From the NCBI GenBank assembly GCA_003695725.1, contig RFHX01000255.1, positions 1 through 16,582 of the forward strand: 16,582 bases of DNA, read 5' to 3'. Position numbers and translations under genes: made by a program. The notes beneath the pieces were generated by a model. It made no database searches and was not told the DNA's origin. It was given only the letters and a program-made list of their open reading frames with translations. The DNA comes from Candidatus Schekmanbacteria bacterium. GTDB taxonomy: Bacteria > Schekmanbacteria > GWA2-38-11 > J061. This document shows, in pieces, positions 7,313-14,114 of this stretch (position 1 is the first letter of the stretch; each line of letters opens with the position of its first letter).

Positions 7313-8806
7313 ATGGAAGATAAAAGAATAGACAATAATCGAATCCTTTCAGAGCTTGCCAATATTGTAGGAAGTGAATGGGTGTCAAATGAACCGGAAA
7401 TAGTTTATGCTTATTCAAGAGATGTAAATATGTACCCCGAAAACCTGTCATCAGTGTTAAGGCCTCCCCATTATGTCGTTTTACCTTCAACTTCAGAAGA
7501 AGTGCAAAAAATTGTTGCTGTGGCAAGAACTCATAAACTTCCTATCATTGTCCAAACAACAGGACTCAACATTGCAGGCGTTTGCGTGCCTTCAAGAGGC
7601 GGTATCTTAATGGATATGAAGAGAATGGATAAGGTCATCGAAATCGATGAAGTTAATTGCACTGCAACAATACAGCCATATGTAACAATTGCCCGCCTCT
7701 CCTGTGAACTTCAAAAGAGAAAAATGTTTCTTCCTGTCCCCGGCAACCCTTCAACGGCAAGTGTTATTTCAAACATACTCGTAGGATTGGGCTTAAAGGT
7801 AACCAATCGAGTTGGACGGCAGGAGCAGGGAATCGTTGGATTCAAGATGATTCTTCCTGATGGAAGTATTTTCAAGATAGGCTCCGGTGCAGACCCTTTC
7901 ATCCCTAAAGATTTTTGGCCTCATGGGCCGGGTCCTGATTTGCAGCTATTTCCTGTCCATGCAATCGGAACAACTGGAATTGTAACGGAAATGACCATCA
8001 AATGCTGGCTTCGTGGCGAAAAATATAAAGAGTTATGGGTTTCCTATGAAGATATTGACAATGCTGCAAAAGCATATGCAGAGCTGGCAAAAATGGAAAT
8101 ATGCAAAGGGATAAATCTTTATGGCGGAAACAAATATACTTCCTATGCAACGGATACTCGCGAAGCTATGGAGCGAATGGTCAGGGCAAATCCAGAATTT
8201 CAATTAGTTCTGTCAATGGAAGGAACAAAAAGAAGACTTGAATATGAGGAAAAGGTCGTAAGAAGGATTGCAGAAAAAACAGGAGGAATAATAATTACCG
8301 ATAAATTCAATCCTTACGAAAGCTTTGTCGAATCCCATGCCGGAATGTCAGGCAGTTTCTATTCTGATTACTCAATGAAATATTGGGGCTCGAGGGGTGC
8401 AAATTGGGTAGCAGCCGGATTCCCTTCTCCTGACAAGGTCGCAGAAATGTATAAAGTATACTGTCAGGCAATTATGGATGATCCCGAATATTCTGATTCT
8501 GATTTTGGCAATGGCGAGTATTGGCGCTCGATCATTGCTTACCCTTATGAAGGCGGACATTACTATTTCAATGAGCACGGTATAGACAGCCATCCGGGAG
8601 ATCCCAAGTGGCAAAGAGTCGTAAAGAGAATAGGTGCCGCCCTCCCCCGCTATGGAGCACAGCGAGGATTGCTCATTATGGGATTCAACCGGGCTCCTCG
8701 TGAAGGATTACCAAGAGTCACAGGACCTTATTACGATTTGGCAAAAAAGATTAATAACAAACTCGATCCTGAAGGAATAATGCAGCCGGGATTTGTTTTC
8801 CCTTAA
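7313..8806 (+). CDS. Second FAD-linked oxidase subunit (GlcD-like / 4-cresol-dehydrogenase-like)
   Basis: 497 residues, with AAGGA about 11 bases before the ATG and only 5 bases after the previous stop. The FAD-binding PCMH domain covers about 45-235: HYVVLPSTSEEVQKIVAVA, the loop QTTGLNIAGVC (81-91), GGILMDMKRMDKVIEID, QPYVTIARL, GIVGFKMILPDGSIFKIGSG and IGTTGIVTEMTIK. The C-terminal FAD-oxidase domain ends RVTGPYYDLAKKINNKLDPEG followed by IMQPGFVFP. It is only distantly similar to the other FAD oxidase in this operon, so the two are old paralogues rather than a recent duplication. The long aromatic-rich C-terminal region recalls p-cresol methylhydroxylase/vanillyl-alcohol-oxidase relatives, but a covalent FAD residue cannot be assigned by eye. 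It is probably the larger catalytic subunit of the trio. Confidence 0.87.
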   Translation: MEDKRIDNNRILSELANIVGSEWVSNEPEIVYAYSRDVNMYPENLSSVLRPPHYVVLPSTSEEVQKIVAVARTHKLPIIVQTTGLNIAGVCVPSRGGILMDMKRMDKVIEIDEVNCTATIQPYVTIARLSCELQKRKMFLPVPGNPSTASVISNILVGLGLKVTNRVGRQEQGIVGFKMILPDGSIFKIGSGADPFIPKDFWPHGPGPDLQLFPVHAIGTTGIVTEMTIKCWLRGEKYKELWVSYEDIDNAAKAYAELAKMEICKGINLYGGNKYTSYATDTREAMERMVRANPEFQLVLSMEGTKRRLEYEEKVVRRIAEKTGGIIITDKFNPYESFVESHAGMSGSFYSDYSMKYWGSRGANWVAAGFPSPDKVAEMYKVYCQAIMDDPEYSDSDFGNGEYWRSIIAYPYEGGHYYFNEHGIDSHPGDPKWQRVVKRIGAALPRYGAQRGLLIMGFNRAPREGLPRVTGPYYDLAKKINNKLDPEGIMQPGFVFP

Positions 8807-8830
8807 CTTTAAAAGAGAGAGGACAAGAAA

Positions 8831-9595
8831 ATGAGATTTGATCATTTGATTGTAAGATTGACAACCATTACAGGACCTGAATGGCTAATGGCTTATGCTC
8901 TCATTGATTTGAATGATGATGTCGATGTCGATGAATTCAGATTTAAAGTGCCCGACCTTCTCGATTACCACCATGAAACAGAAAAATATTTGGGAGGCGT
9001 TCCGGGCGACCTTTTCATTGGTTTCTTTGCCCATGGACAAACTCATCTTTTTGACGAAATCAGTAAAATTAAATCATGGAAAGAGGTAAAAGAAGTCAAA
9101 GAATGGGCAATTGTAAACTTTCCAACAACGAAAGTGAAGCTTTCGAAACTCGATTGGAAAGTTGTAAAATCGCTTCGCTCAGGAGCCGAAAAAACAGCAG
9201 AACAAATTGCTGAAGAGCTTGGGGAAAAACCGGAAATTATTCAGGAAAGACTGGATTACATAAAAAACATTCCTTTAACATTTCACATAGAGCCTCCAAA
9301 CAACAATAACTGGACCTTCACAGAAATACATATAGATTTCAAGGGCACTACATTCAAGGAAAAGATGGAAGAGCTTTCAAAGATTGGAAAGCCCTTTGGA
9401 GCAACAGGAAGCAAAAGTCAAGGCGCCCTTATGGTTGAACCAAAAACGGTTGATGAATTGAAAGAGATGATAAAAAAAGTGTCTGAAATCCCGGGAGTCA
9501 AAGTAAGAGATTATGCTTTCTGCGAAGATATGATTTGGAAACAGCCATGGCTCGATAAATTCATCGATGAAAGAATAGCAGAAGCAGAAGATTAA
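8831..9595 (+). CDS. RAM-HTH-RAM type Lrp/AsnC-related protein
   Basis: 254 residues, good AGAGAGG ribosome site. Three parts can be seen. Residues 1-104 have a strand-helix-strand pattern with YLGGVPGDLFIGFFA and a helix before WAIVNFPTTKV, closely resembling the ligand-binding RAM domain of Lrp/AsnC regulators (V...G..D....). Residues 107-146 (LDWKVVKSLRSGAEKTAEQ, then IAEELGEKPEIIQERLDYI) match an Lrp-type helix-turn-helix. Residues 148-235 (IPLTFHIEPP...GALMVEPKTVDELKEMI.KVSEIPGV) look like a second alpha/beta RAM-like unit. Usual Lrp proteins have the HTH first and a single RAM domain. As the last gene of the operon it is a candidate effector-sensing regulator of it, perhaps responding to the substrate. 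DNA binding is not proven: the HTH-like segment could have a structural role. Confidence 0.6.
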   Translation: MRFDHLIVRLTTITGPEWLMAYALIDLNDDVDVDEFRFKVPDLLDYHHETEKYLGGVPGDLFIGFFAHGQTHLFDEISKIKSWKEVKEVKEWAIVNFPTTKVKLSKLDWKVVKSLRSGAEKTAEQIAEELGEKPEIIQERLDYIKNIPLTFHIEPPNNNNWTFTEIHIDFKGTTFKEKMEELSKIGKPFGATGSKSQGALMVEPKTVDELKEMIKKVSEIPGVKVRDYAFCEDMIWKQPWLDKFIDERIAEAED

Positions 9596-9625
9596 TTATC
9601 ATCTGCCAACCTGCTCAATTTTTTT
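9577..9625 (+). terminator. Probable intrinsic terminator after the redox operon
   Basis: A nested hairpin: outer arms AGCAG (9577-9581) and CTGCT (9611-9615), inner arms GCAGAAGAT (9584-9592) and ATCATCTGC (9598-9606) with one mismatch and a TAATT loop. It is followed after three bases by seven T (9619-9625). It overlaps the 3' end of the upstream gene and would separate the seven-gene operon from the MFS gene, at least in part. The stem is A/T-rich, so readthrough is likely. Confidence 0.45.
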
Positions 9626-9672
9626 ATAAGAAATCTATTGCATTCAACCAAAAACTTTAAGAAAGGAATTTT

Positions 9673-10971
9673 ATGGCTGAAATTGCAAAGAAAAAGTTTA
9701 TGGGTGTAGAAATTCCTGAAGGTCTTACAAAAGCAAATTTTTATGCCCTCTTTATAGGCACGACACTTGGTGGGCTGGTAACAAATTCAATAAACGGTAT
9801 CCAACACAGCTATCTCAAAGACTACCTGAAAGTAAGTCAGGAATTATTCGGCACAGTAAGCGGCACACTGATGACCTTAGGAGAAATTGCCGCAATTATT
9901 TTTCTCTTCTTCTTTGGTGTAGTAGCAGACAAGATAGGAAGAAAAAGTGTTATAACAATTGGCTACATTGGAGCGACTATAGCATATCTTCTCTTCTTCC
10001 ACAGCAAGGACATAGCTGAAATGTTGGGAATAAATCCTCTCCCATTGGCTTATGCAGGAAGATTTCTGATTGTTGCAACTGTTGCCGGTGTATGGGGAAC
10101 ATATATCATAGTAACAGCAGATTATACAGACGAAGCGAATCGAGCCAAGGGAATGGGACTAAATGGAATATTCACAGGATTTGGAATGCTTCTTGCTATG
10201 GGAGTTTTTGCTTCCCTTCCAAATAAAATAGGCACACGCAATACCTTTTATCTTACGGCAGCAGTCTCTATTGCTTCACTGATTTATGCACGCATCGCTC
10301 TTGTTGACAGATTCAAGCCAAAAGAGAAAGAAAAGGGTCAGATAAAAAAGATTATTGAAACTCTTAAAAGTTCACCTCCCCTTGTAATGTGCTATGCAGC
10401 GCGATTTTTTGTTATGGCGGCAGTAATTACTGTTGGAACATTCATATTTGTCTGGGCTGTCAATGCCGCACCTAATTTGGGAGTAACACCTGAAGCGGCA
10501 CAAGGAAAAGTTGGTATGTTTATCGGTATTTCAGGACTCGTAGCATTCGTAGGATTTCCCATATTTGCGATTATGTGCGACAAGCTTGGCAGGTATGTGA
10601 CCCTTTCTATATCATTAGGGCTTGGAGGTTTAGCTCTCATAAGCTTCGGTTTAATCGACAATCCGATTTCATGGCCCATCTTAATCTGTATGCTTGTTTT
10701 CTTCTTCAGCCAAGCAGGAATGCTTTTATCATCGCAAACTCTTGCTTCAGATATTGCACCAAAAAGAGTAATGGGTACAGTGCTTGGAGGACTGAATACA
10801 ACAGGGCAAATCGGCGCAGCTGTGTTTTTCTCTGTCGATGGCATAACAATGGATAAAATCAGCCCTCAATCACCTTTTATAATAATGGGGGTATGCTGTA
10901 TCCTTATGATTATATGGGTTATGATAACAGGCACAAAGGTTAAAAAGGGTCAATATAAAATTGACACATAA
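9673..10971 (+). CDS. MFS transporter
   Basis: 432 residues, AAGGAA site before the ATG. The hydrophobicity pattern shows about 12 membrane spans. The signature loop 2-3 motif GVVADKIGRKSV lies at 82-93, and a second copy, CDKLGRYV, sits at the matching place in the C-terminal half, the two-fold repeat of the major facilitator superfamily. The central cytoplasmic loop is short and charged (DRFKPKEKEKGQIKKI). An extra hydrophilic N-terminal stretch of about 20 residues precedes span 1. It follows the FAD/Fe-S oxidase operon on the same strand after a 77-base gap holding a possible terminator, so it probably moves the substrate or product of that pathway. Organic-acid uptake would fit a GlcDEF-like system, but substrate specificity cannot be read. 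The gene converges with the flavodiiron gene, with only 3 bases between stops. Confidence 0.85.
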   Translation: MAEIAKKKFMGVEIPEGLTKANFYALFIGTTLGGLVTNSINGIQHSYLKDYLKVSQELFGTVSGTLMTLGEIAAIIFLFFFGVVADKIGRKSVITIGYIGATIAYLLFFHSKDIAEMLGINPLPLAYAGRFLIVATVAGVWGTYIIVTADYTDEANRAKGMGLNGIFTGFGMLLAMGVFASLPNKIGTRNTFYLTAAVSIASLIYARIALVDRFKPKEKEKGQIKKIIETLKSSPPLVMCYAARFFVMAAVITVGTFIFVWAVNAAPNLGVTPEAAQGKVGMFIGISGLVAFVGFPIFAIMCDKLGRYVTLSISLGLGGLALISFGLIDNPISWPILICMLVFFFSQAGMLLSSQTLASDIAPKRVMGTVLGGLNTTGQIGAAVFFSVDGITMDKISPQSPFIIMGVCCILMIIWVMITGTKVKKGQYKIDT

Positions 10972-10974
10972 TTT

Positions 10975-12165
10975 TTATCCTTGCCTGATTCTGCATGCTA
11001 AAACTTTTCCCAGCTCCTCCAATTTTGCATAATCACCGTTTAGCGGTGGTCCATTAACTTCATGGCTTCCTACTACTTCAACCTTAGCAAGCTCGAGCAT
11101 CTTTGTTACCTCTTTAACTGAACAACCTCCCCATCCGTATGAGCCAACAACAGCCGCATATTTGAGTGGAGGTCTGAAAGCTCTTACAAGACTTGCGGCA
11201 TAGAGAGCAAGTGGATGAATCCCTGCCATAACTGTAGGCGAGCCAATTACAATAGCTCTTGAATCCACCAAATCCTTTGCAACATCTCCTGCATCAGTTG
11301 CTGTAAGATTATATAAGCTAACTTCAATTCCTTCTGACATCAGCTTTTCAGCAACTGCTTTTGCCATCTTCTCTGTCGAGCCCCACATACTCACATAAGC
11401 CACAATTGCCTTCTCATCAGTTTCACCTGCAGTCCATTTTTTATATACTGATATTATCTTCTCAGGATTTTTATAAACGGGTCCGTGACTTGGCGCAATC
11501 ATCGATATTTCAACATTTTCCAACTTATCCATAGCCTTTTTACCTAATGCTCTGAAAGGCATCATTATTTCGCCATAATATTTTTGAGCTCCAGTTATAA
11601 TATCTTTTATATCCGTATCGTAAACACCTTTTGCAAAGTGGCTTCCAAAAAAATCACAGGGGAACAAAATTTTATCTTCAATTAAATAGGTAAACATCGT
11701 CTCAGGCCAATGCAGCCAAGGTGCATCTATAAACTTCAAAGTTTTCCCGCCAAGCTCAATAGTATCTCCTTCCTTCACTTTGACAATTCTTTCAGAAGGA
11801 ACCTTATACATTACTTCCGCCATCTTTGCCCCTTTTTCGGATGTAACGAGTCTGGTATGCGCACTCAATTCCATAATATATGGGATAGCGCCTGCATGGT
11901 CGGGCTCGGCATGATTCATAACGAGATAATCAATCTCACCTTCACCAAGAAGCTGTTTAAGTTTATCTCCTAACTCATCTTGAAAGCAGGGTTTCACTGT
12001 TTCAATTAAAGCAGTCTTTTCACTTCCCTTGATTAAATAAGAATTATAACTTGTGCCGTAAGGCGTAGGAATCAAGGCATCAAAAAGTTTTAGGTCCCAA
12101 TCTCTTGAACCAACTGCAAAGACATTTTCAGAAATCTCTGGAATAGAATAGTTTTTCATCTTCAC
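10975..12165 (-). CDS. Flavodiiron protein (A-type flavoprotein, O2/NO reductase)
   Basis: 396 residues, the standard length for a two-domain flavodiiron protein without rubredoxin fusion. Residues 1-250 are a metallo-beta-lactamase-like domain with all diiron ligands: His85-x-Glu87-x-Asp89-His90 (NHAEPDH), His152 (PWLHWPE), Asp171 (FPCDFFGSH) and His227 (APSHGP). Residues 252-396 are a flavodoxin domain: the FMN phosphate loop is SMWGST (259-264), with GSPTVMAG and GSYGWGG as later FMN contacts. It reduces O2 to water or NO to N2O in the cytoplasm using electrons from rubredoxin or a similar donor. It serves as an oxygen/nitrosative-stress defence in anaerobes. The ATG has an AGAGGTGAG ribosome site upstream. 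It is a single-gene unit with its own promoter. O2 versus NO preference cannot be told from sequence. Confidence 0.93.
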   Translation of the reverse strand: MKMKNYSIPEISENVFAVGSRDWDLKLFDALIPTPYGTSYNSYLIKGSEKTALIETVKPCFQDELGDKLKQLLGEGEIDYLVMNHAEPDHAGAIPYIMELSAHTRLVTSEKGAKMAEVMYKVPSERIVKVKEGDTIELGGKTLKFIDAPWLHWPETMFTYLIEDKILFPCDFFGSHFAKGVYDTDIKDIITGAQKYYGEIMMPFRALGKKAMDKLENVEISMIAPSHGPVYKNPEKIISVYKKWTAGETDEKAIVAYVSMWGSTEKMAKAVAEKLMSEGIEVSLYNLTATDAGDVAKDLVDSRAIVIGSPTVMAGIHPLALYAASLVRAFRPPLKYAAVVGSYGWGGCSVKEVTKMLELAKVEVVGSHEVNGPPLNGDYAKLEELGKVLACRIRQG

Positions 12166-12244
12166 TCACCTCTTTTAAAGTTACTTTTCTCCTACTATCT
12201 ATTTCACCAACGACAAAAAAGTCAAGACAAAATTCTTTTTATTC

Positions 12245-12261
12245 AGGACTATTTTAGTCCT
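12245..12261. promoter_or_regulatory. IscR/Rrf2-like palindromic operator
   Basis: AGGACTA-TTT-TAGTCCT is a perfect 7-base inverted repeat with a 3-base centre. Its core GACTATTTTAGTC fits the GACTRWWWYAGTC core of the E. coli IscR type 1 site as I remember it; the flanking bases fit less well. Sitting on the -10 of the flavodiiron promoter, it would repress when occupied. An Fe-S-sensing Rrf2-family regulator would make sense for an O2/NO-detoxifying enzyme. Confidence 0.45.
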
Positions 12262-12278
12262 ATATTAAGATTTGTCAA
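12251..12278 (-). promoter_or_regulatory. Candidate promoter of the flavodiiron gene
   Basis: Read on the minus strand, TTGACA (plus-strand 12273-12278) and TAAAAT (12251-12256) are separated by 16 bases, about 85 bases before the start codon. The -35 is a consensus match and the -10 matches at four of six positions. The palindrome described at 12245-12261 covers the -10 element. Confidence 0.5.
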
Positions 12279-12307
12279 CCTCATCCTTCATAAAAATAAA
12301 AAAAATT

Positions 12308-12336
12308 TGACATTATTATGACAATTCTATATAAAG
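12308..12336 (+). promoter_or_regulatory. Strong sigma-70-type promoter of the porin-tup operon
   Basis: TTGACA (12308-12313), exactly 17 bases, then TATAAA (12331-12336). Transcription should begin near 12343, about 12 bases before the riboswitch aptamer. This is the best promoter match in the window and points away from the flavodiiron gene. Confidence 0.75.
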
Positions 12337-12353
12337 CCTCAAACTAAATAAAA

Positions 12354-12453
12354 ACTCCGAATTTTGCTGCCTAATGTGCAGATGCACAATGGAGCAAAAT
12401 CGTTAGGGTTATGCTGGAAACGGCATAGCCTCCCGTATTTGGAAAGGAGAAAA
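12354..12453 (+). ncRNA. Moco/Tuco (molybdenum/tungsten cofactor) riboswitch aptamer
   Basis: The 3' part GCCTCCCGTATTTGGAAAGG (12428-12447) is nearly identical to the conserved 3' core of the E. coli moaA Moco RNA as I remember it. The fold agrees. P1 is CTCC (12356-12359) with GGAG (12446-12449). P2 is GATTTTGCT (12360-12368) with AGCAAAATC (12393-12401), nine perfect pairs topped by CC/GG and TGTGC-AGAT-GCACA. A second long hairpin pairs GGTTATGCTG (12407-12416) with CGGCATAGCC (12421-12430) around a GAAA tetraloop (12417-12420), as expected for the GNRA-capped helix of this class. No additional side hairpin is present, which recalls the compact Tuco form linked to tungsten cofactor. The aptamer lies downstream of a strong promoter and upstream of a terminator and a tungstate transporter operon. 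Confidence 0.82.
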
Positions 12454-12457
12454 AGCA

Positions 12458-12475
12458 ATGTTTTTACTTAATTGA
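12458..12475 (+). CDS. Five-codon leader ORF (MFLLN)
   Basis: ATG TTT TTA CTT AAT TGA, preceded by AAGGAG (12444-12449) at ideal spacing. The GGAG of its ribosome site is the 3' strand of riboswitch P1, so ligand-bound RNA would hide it. The stop codon ends at the first base of the terminator's 5' arm, so a ribosome there would cover that arm. No function of the pentapeptide itself is proposed. Translation is not shown, and a chance ORF this short is possible, but the spacing is suggestive. Confidence 0.45.
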   Translation: MFLLN

Positions 12476-12516
12476 AAAACCGGCGGCTTAAAAAAAAGGA
12501 GTTGCCGGTTTTTTTT
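12475..12516 (+). terminator. Intrinsic terminator of the riboswitch leader
   Basis: AAAAACCGGC (12475-12484) pairs perfectly with GCCGGTTTTT (12504-12513) around a 19-base purine-rich loop, followed by a run of T ending at 12516. It stands 79 bases before the porin start codon. It is the probable expression platform: termination when cofactor is abundant, readthrough into porin-tupABC when it is scarce. Confidence 0.8.
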
Positions 12517-12595
12517 ATCATTTCCGGCAAACCTATCCACAGCAATTAAACACAGGATTTTCCTATTTCGAACTTATTATTTAAGGAGGGATTTT

Positions 12596-14083
12596 ATGAA
12601 AAGATATTTTTTGCTTCTTTTTTGCACAGTATTATTTTTTGTCTCATCACCCTGCCTATCATCAGCAGGACAACAAAAGGAAATTGAAGCATTGAAGAAA
12701 CAGATGGAAGCTCTAAAAAAAGAGTATGAGACAAAATTTCAAATTCTTCTCGAAAAAATTGAACAGTTAAAAGCACAACAAGAAGCTAAAGAAAAGCAAA
12801 ACAATGAAAGAATCAGAAAAGAAGTTGAAAAAGTAAAAGCAGTTGCCGCAGAAAAAGACGAAGAAAGAAAAAAAGAAATCATAGAGCTAAAATCTGCCCT
12901 TGAAGAACAGAAAAAAAGGTCTATTCTCGCAGGATTTGACGGTAAACATTTTACTCTTGGAAGTGAAGACGGAAATTTTAAGTTGAACATTGGCGGTTAT
13001 ATGCAGACTGATTACCGCTACTATGAAGGCGGGGAAGATGAAAACAATAAAAATACATTCGATATAAGAAGAGCACGCTTAACTGCAAGCGGCAATATGT
13101 TTAAAAATATAAAATACAAACTGCAGACGGATTTTTCAGACGAAGACGATGAGCTTCGTGATGCCTATGTCGATATAGATTATACGCCGTTAGCCATAGT
13201 ACGTGCAGGACAATTCAAGGTGCCATTTGGATATGAACAGACAACATCTTCAACAACATTCGATTTCATAGAGCGTTCAGTTGCCGGTAATTTCATAGCA
13301 TCAACTTCAAGAGATATTGGTGTAATGCTTTTTGGTTCATTGTTTGAGAACAGAATGAAATATTATCTCGGTGCATTCAACGGCACAGGCGAAAATTCAA
13401 CGGACGATAACGATTCCTTAACCTTTATTGGAAGACTTCTTTTTTCACCATTCACAAATGATAAAGATTCTCTATTGAAAGGGCTAACCTTTGGAGGTTC
13501 TTTTTCAGGAGGAGACAGAGAAGCACATAGTTCAAGAGCGATTACCCTTGCGGCAAGAAACAAGATTTCCAACACAGTTACGGTAAACGGACAGCGCACG
13601 AGAGCAGCAGCAGAAGCAAGATATTTCAAAGGGCCTTTTTCCCTAAAAGGCGAATATTATTACCAGAGAGAAGAAAGAAACGATATTAGTGGAAGGGATT
13701 TTGAAGACCTAATAACACAAGGATTTTACGGCATTGCAACCTATGTTCTTACAGGTGAAGAAAAGATAGACGGAAAAAATATTGTCCCAACACATAATTT
13801 CAATCCAAAAACAGGAGACTGGGGAGCTTTTGAATTAGCAGCAAGATACTCCTATTTTGATTTGGATAAGGCAAATGGAAGCGACCCTGTAATTGAAAAC
13901 GAAAATGTTTCAGCAAATACGATTCAGGGATTCACTTTTGGACTGAATTGGTATTTCAACAAATACCTGAAATTAATGGCTGATTATTCCTTCTATGATT
14001 TTGACCAACAGGAAAATCTTTCCCATCCATCAATAGGAGATTCTACAAATCAGTTTACTGCTCGTTTACAGGTTAAATTCTAA
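12596..14083 (+). CDS. Outer-membrane porin of the phosphate-selective OprO/OprP family with N-terminal coiled coil
   Basis: 495 residues, strong GGAGG site. A signal peptide (basic start MKR, hydrophobic core, SSAG near residue 24) is followed by a long Lys/Glu-rich coiled coil, about residues 26-105. Such coiled coils precede the barrel in several anion-selective porins and may trimerise or bind peptidoglycan. From about residue 115 the OprO/P (PF07396-like) barrel begins: FTLGSEDGNFKLNIGGYMQ, FDIRRARLTASG, YKLQTDFSDEDDELRDAYVD, VRAGQFKVPFG, STSRDIGVMLFG. It ends in alternating strands with terminal Phe (RLQVKF), the outer-membrane assembly signal. OprP-type pores carry oxyanions. Being the first gene after the riboswitch and 31 bases ahead of tupA, it likely admits tungstate or molybdate into the periplasm. 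Substrate is inference from position. Confidence 0.85.
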   Translation: MKRYFLLLFCTVLFFVSSPCLSSAGQQKEIEALKKQMEALKKEYETKFQILLEKIEQLKAQQEAKEKQNNERIRKEVEKVKAVAAEKDEERKKEIIELKSALEEQKKRSILAGFDGKHFTLGSEDGNFKLNIGGYMQTDYRYYEGGEDENNKNTFDIRRARLTASGNMFKNIKYKLQTDFSDEDDELRDAYVDIDYTPLAIVRAGQFKVPFGYEQTTSSTTFDFIERSVAGNFIASTSRDIGVMLFGSLFENRMKYYLGAFNGTGENSTDDNDSLTFIGRLLFSPFTNDKDSLLKGLTFGGSFSGGDREAHSSRAITLAARNKISNTVTVNGQRTRAAAEARYFKGPFSLKGEYYYQREERNDISGRDFEDLITQGFYGIATYVLTGEEKIDGKNIVPTHNFNPKTGDWGAFELAARYSYFDLDKANGSDPVIENENVSANTIQGFTFGLNWYFNKYLKLMADYSFYDFDQQENLSHPSIGDSTNQFTARLQVKF

Positions 14084-14114
14084 AGAAAGATAAATATCAA
14101 TGAGGAGGAGATAA

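Noticed and set aside
10392-10844. 150-codon minus-strand ORF antisense to the MFS gene
   Set aside because: It lies fully inside a well-supported transporter gene and shows no motif or ribosome site.
10949-10965. GTCAAT-ATAAA-ATTGAC inverted repeat at the end of the MFS gene, as a terminator between convergent genes
   Set aside because: Only six mostly A/T pairs, inside the coding region, with a T run (10972-10976) that is too short and displaced. Too weak to call.
12354-12453. Cyclic-di-GMP-I or cobalamin riboswitch for the structured leader
   Set aside because: Their core signatures are absent, whereas the GCCTCCCGTAT..GGAAAGG core and GAAA-capped helix fit the Moco class, and the downstream genes agree.
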